Positions 60,332 to 64,000 of a DNA stretch of 64,000 nt are shown in pieces. This DNA is from Planoprotostelium fungivorum. Its lineage: Eukaryota; Evosea; Variosea; Cavosteliida; Cavosteliaceae. Each line of letters opens with the position of its first letter. Position 1 is the stretch's first letter. Where the stretch lies: positions 62,001 to 126,000 of the forward strand of contig MDYQ01000017.1 in the NCBI GenBank assembly GCA_003024175.1. Direction: 5' to 3'. A model generated the notes under the pieces. It worked only from the letters and a program-made list of their open reading frames with translations. It was not told the origin of the DNA and searched no databases. The position numbers were made by a program, and so were the translations under genes.

Positions 60332-62581
60332 TTACAATGCTGCCAATTGAGTCGACAAGAGGTAGTAGTCCACGCTGCCCAGACCAGTGAGAGGGTCCCA
60401 ACCTCTTCCGGCATCGAACCCTTCAGCGCAGCACACGAGCTTGTTGTCTTCTCATGTCAGCTCTCCTCTTTCCCTCTCGACTCACCGTTGGCCCCGGCCG
60501 TGCAGTGGTTGTTACCGCTCAAGATGTCCCTGAAGGGTGTAATCTGTGACGTCTGTGCCAAATGATAGAGAGCAGGGTTGACGAATCCGAGAGGCCCTTT
60601 TCCCAGAGACAAACGTCGGCTGTTGATGAGAGTGAGCATACCGGCCATGACAGGGGCGGACGCGCTGGTTCCGGACAGGAGCTTCCTCTTACCCCCTTCT
60701 CTCTTTCAGTCGTCGAGATATTTGAATGGGTGAGACTCACCAACGATGGTCTCGTAATTGTGACCCATGATGGCTACATCAGGGTAGCCTCTACCGTTGC
60801 GATTGTAGAGGCCGAAGGGTGAGTCGTGTCGATTCAGAAATTCGCCCACCGCCGCGGCTGATGACGTTTAGAAAAGATTGCGTCTACAACGCTGTAGATG
60901 GAACTCACCCTGCCAAGTGGGGCGAGAGTATGCGTTAGAGAAACCACCTCCCGTGGTGATCTGTCCTCCTATGTCGGAAGATTGAGACACCTCTATTGAA
61001 CCGCTCTCTGGTCCCTGTGTGGCTCCCACCGAGAGGATGTAAGGACAACTGGCGGGAAATTCTGGTGTGAAACCACCTGCTGGGATGAGCGATGACTGTG
61101 ATGAAGTGATCACATTTCGAATAATCGTTCCTTGCGTTGTAACCGGCGACACCGTCGTCACCACTGGCCACCACGATGGTTATTCCCCTCTGTCGCGTGT
61201 CAAACGTGATGTCTATATTCTCGTCTCACGAGACCCAGTTTGCACGCCTCCGTGTTAAATCGTAAGACGTTCTCGACCGGTTCGTCAGACTCGATGCCTC
61301 CGTAGCTGATGGAATGAACCAACGGGGGTGAAGGTTGTCTGGCGATCTCGATGATCCAATCGTAGAAGGGATCTACAACGAGTCAATCTATAAATAGAAC
61401 GATGAGATGTGGACCTTTCGAATCGGTGGTGATGGACCAGAAGCCCGTGTTGGCGCCTTGGGAGATGCTGAGGATGTATTGTACCTATTTCTGTTATTCT
61501 CCGTCTACAACGCGCCATCTCACGTCGAGAGAGGCCTCGATACAGTCGTCAGCCTTCTGCCTGCACTGCGACCTCACGTCAATTTCATCCATGTACAACG
61601 GTGTAGACCCTCACCGTGGAGGGTGAATTTCTTCCCACGATCCAATCTATTGGATGCAAGAAGACACCGTAGATGTACTGGAACAGGTTCAGATCACCAG
61701 GTGAGAAGCTCTGCCCCAACGCTCCAAAAATAGCTTGTGTCGCCAGGGGATGAATCAATTGTCCCAGGGGTACTGTACGTAGGTTACGCAAGGTGTGGGG
61801 AGGGTGCTCACTGTTGTAGAAGGTAGAGAGGAGGGCAGGGGTGACGCCAGGCTGTTGTGATTGTCTCTTTTCTTCTCTGGGTGGATCGTGTGCGATGGCC
61901 GTTAATTTTGGCGGGAAACTCACCATGTTCGTGACGAAGTCGACAGAGTCGGCGATCTGATGATGCGTGAGATGCTTTAGACGGTAAGTCTTCACCTCTG
62001 TCGGTAGAGTGTAGTTGGGTGTTCTCATGATGCTCTGTCCGGTGGACATCATGCGGAAGACGTGAAACTTAGCATTGAAAAGCTGTTGGATCCTTCTGAT
62101 GGGTGCAGTGATCCTCACGAAATCTCCTCTCTTCTTGAAACTCACTCCTCTCTTCTTTAACCACGATTCCACCTTTCTGTTCGAGGTGAGGACGTGGACT
62201 TGGAAGACATCATCTCACTCGGTGGCTTCTGTATTCACAAAATTGGAATGCACTTCGTCCAGGGAGAGATGTTTACCGAAGGTCTGAGCGCCGGGTGTGT
62301 GGATCTACATGCATTAGAGTCGAAATGGTGGCCGTGTTTCATCTCACAGCGACCGTCATAGCTTCACAACGTGCGATGGCGTTTGGGACGTTCGTGATGG
62401 CCATGGTCACTGTATGGAAGGACGAGCCGTCAGCAGTGCCGGACATCTGCCACCTCTTCTGCCCCGTGGATTTCGTCGCATGAGAGAATAGGGATAAGAT
62501 ATCTGGTGCTGCCTGGAGAAGCTTTCCGTGGACGGATAGTCCAAATAGGAGGAGAAGAAAGACGAGCGACCGAGTGCTCAT
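60332..62581 (-). CDS. Sedolisin-family serine protease (tripeptidyl-peptidase 1 type)
   Basis: It is an acid serine-carboxyl protease that removes tripeptides, usually in lysosomes. The ATG at 62581 gives a signal peptide ([19 protein letters not shown]). A prodomain follows ([51 protein letters not shown]). The catalytic domain has [94 protein letters not shown], and the Ser block [20 protein letters not shown]. It ends [20 protein letters not shown], the calcium-site block, stop 60332-60334. Only 24 nt separate its stop from that of LeuRS. A near-palindrome (CTACAACGCTGTAG, 60893-60906) lies in one intron. Confidence 0.92.
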
Positions 62582-62828
62582 GTTAATAAATTGGAGGATT
62601 CAACAAACATAGAAAGCCATCGTTTGGATGATGCCTCCATAAGAAGGACGTGGGTAGAGATGTTGCGTTTCGGAGGAGTTTGAGAGCCTCCGCCTCCATA
62701 CGTGTGTTACAGGGGGGCACTGTCATAATCGTACACCTTCAAAAGATCCCTCGTTCCATTCAGTTGCGATGTTGGACAAAGGGTGGAAATCAAAAGTGAC
62801 ATCATCGATCATGGAGAGATTGTGGGCC

Positions 62829-63407
62829 TCATATCTTGATATCGTTGTGAATTAGATCCATCCATAGAGCAGGAGGGAGGTTGAACTCGAAAAGGCCGTT
62901 TTTAAGAAGACGAACAACTAGAGCGTCATCCGGCCAATCATTTCCTCTGACGCCGCAGTCTAGAGAATCACTCCTTGAGATAAAATTAGAGAACACGCTC
63001 GAGAGGGCCTCCTCAATCATCAGGCAACGCCTCCAAAGGAAGATGACATCAGGATCGGCATCAAAGAGCTCACGAAGCGACTGCAGAAGGCACATCTCGA
63101 TGGTTCCATACGAGAAGAGCACCACGCTACCCCCTCCCCGCAGGACCAAAATGTCTACTCTTGAGCGGAACATGAAGATATCCATTCGTATTTTAAATTC
63201 CACTCCTCTCTCCATCCACATGAAAGAGCTTCGTGTGTGGTGTGACCCCCTCGTTGATAGCACGGAATGGAAAGATACGTCTTTAGACATTAAGAGGGTG
63301 GAAGACGAGGAGTTCTCTCTCGTGCACGTCACGAAATTTCCGGATCGCCGCTGCCGGAGCAAAGATGCCCCCCGCGGCCCGAATATTGGCTTCACCGACG
63401 CAGTCAA
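62829..63407 (-). CDS. Hypothetical protein
   Basis: A 192-codon minus-strand frame with globular-looking sequence (VRGNDWPDDALVVRLLKNGL; SYGTIEMCLLQSLRELFDAD) and no recognised motif. An equally long plus-strand frame overlaps it (62881-63468) but is much richer in Arg/Ser/Lys. I prefer the minus strand on composition only. The start may lie further right if there are introns. Confidence 0.35.
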   Translation of the reverse strand: MTASVKPIFGPRGASLLRQRRSGNFVTCTRENSSSSTLLMSKDVSFHSVLSTRGSHHTRSSFMWMERGVEFKIRMDIFMFRSRVDILVLRGGGSVVLFSYGTIEMCLLQSLRELFDADPDVIFLWRRCLMIEEALSSVFSNFISRSDSLDCGVRGNDWPDDALVVRLLKNGLFEFNLPPALWMDLIHNDIKI

Positions 63408-63498
63408 AACGGTGAAAGGACCTTCTCGATCGTGGCTCCCTTCGTTGAAACTGTCTTCCGCTCAATAGCTCTCTGAGATCAAATACAAGAGGACAGCC

Positions 63499-63892
63499 AT
63501 GCCGTCGTACGCATTCATCATAGAGGACGCCTCAGCCGCTTCGACTTCATTCTGGGGAGAATTTGAAGTCACTTCACGATGCCTGCACCAGAAGAAAGAA
63601 GAGGTAAGGTTGAATTCAATGATATATGGGTCTGACTTGTTCAGATACCGAGAGAGACCTCACCAGCCAACAACCACTGCACGAACGTCTCCCATCCCGG
63701 TCTATTCTTCCGATCCTCCTTTGTAACAGTAACATTTACGGTGCTACTCTTCATGGTCTCGTGATGGAACGGCGAGCTGAGAAGTGGCACTTTAGTCAGG
63801 ACTTCTTTGGTTGTATGGAAATTCAGAGTGTACAGAATCAGTTCAGATTGACCCATTGTGAATAGATAAAGAGTGGACAATCTCGTCCTCAC
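63499..63892. other. Coding strand undecided (two competing small models)
   Basis: Plus strand: MPSYAFIIEDASAASTSFWG followed by a GT-AG intron (about 63603-63643) and a second exon. Minus strand: MGQSELILYTLNFHTTKEVL through GWETFVQWLLAGEVSLG with its own possible intron. Both have splice signals and no family match. A real gene is likely here, but the sequence does not decide which. Confidence 0.3.
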
Positions 63893-64000
63893 TGTATATA
63901 CAGAGATGTGTCACTATATCTTCCTATCTTTGATCATTTCAATCGAAACCTAGACATGCTTATGAGACGCCTCTCATTTCATATCTTTTCTTGAATCAGA

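Noticed and set aside
62881-63468. A 195-codon plus-strand frame
   Set aside because: It is very Arg/Ser/Lys-rich and overlaps a minus-strand frame with more protein-like composition. Neither is proven.

Overview
This window is nuclear DNA from a very compact eukaryotic genome. Genes sit on both strands and are split by many short GT-AG introns, mostly 40-60 nt. There is one intron-bearing tRNA gene and there are no prokaryotic operons. The gene set points to a free-living amoeba of the Amoebozoa. It includes a STAT with an SH2 domain, an RWP-RK transcription factor, many ankyrin repeats of the amoebal DPSA-x-DN type, GH3/GH38/GH99 glycosidases, a sedolisin protease and a secreted ependymin-like protein. 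A protosteloid or dictyostelid-like lineage is my best guess, but this is inference and no species search was possible.

Layout. 1-1.7 kb: 3' part of a START-domain gene (+). 1.8-3.4 kb: helical-domain/FHA protein (-). 3.7-7.8 kb: mitochondrial glycine dehydrogenase (+). 8.4-9.8 kb: secreted protein (+). 10.1-12.2 kb: an unknown protein and an ependymin-like secreted protein (-). 13.0-15.1 kb: CCT theta (+). 15.1-16.5 kb: gene-poor stretch with a fold-back repeat. 16.5-16.9 kb: small homeodomain protein (+). 17.0-18.7 kb: ethanolamine/choline phosphotransferase (-). 18.9-19.7 kb: Cu/Zn SOD (+), then tRNA-Ile(AAU). 20.5-23.5 kb: GH3 glycosidase (+). 23.7-27.1 kb: PIG-type membrane phosphotransferase (+). 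27.4-28.2 kb: ankyrin protein with a frame break (-). 28.4-29.7 kb: rhodanese (-). 29.8-31.9 kb: methylmalonate-semialdehyde dehydrogenase (+). 32.1-34.0 kb: RWP-RK factor (-). 34.5-35.1 kb: GNAT acetyltransferase (+). 35.2-35.8 kb: RNase P subunit RPP21 (-). 35.9-36.4 kb: Qc-SNARE (+). 36.7-39.0 kb: STAT (+). 39.4-41.5 kb: phosphoglucomutase (+). 41.7-42.6 kb: SNARE-like protein ending in a CAAX box (-). 42.7-43.4 kb: mitochondrial-type membrane protein (+). 43.4-45.5 kb: EXO1 (-). 45.9-47.5 kb: OST48 (+). 47.7-49.5 kb: GH99 endomannosidase (+). 49.6-50.1 kb: small Asn/Ser-rich protein (-). 50.5-54.8 kb: GH38 alpha-mannosidase (+). 54.9-56.6 kb: OB-fold/methyltransferase (-). 56.9-60.3 kb: mitochondrial leucyl-tRNA synthetase (+). 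60.3-62.6 kb: sedolisin/TPP1 (-). The tail has weakly supported ORFs.

Most of the genes are housekeeping or secretory. Three adjacent ones (OST48, GH99, GH38) all act on N-glycans, and four (GLDC, MMSDH, rhodanese, LeuRS) have mitochondrial-type N-termini.

The strongest unexplained signal is in the introns. At least ten introns in nine unrelated genes on both strands carry the same perfect 14-nt palindrome CTACAACGTTGTAG. Dozens more carry a single half-site (CTACAACG or CGTTGTAG), and in about eight introns that half-site is itself the 3' splice acceptor. Other introns share different sequence families: ACGTACCGTACGTA, repeated TTTCCCGCC, and GAAATTTC. So the introns look as if they were drawn from a few repeat-like families, not from unrelated sequences.
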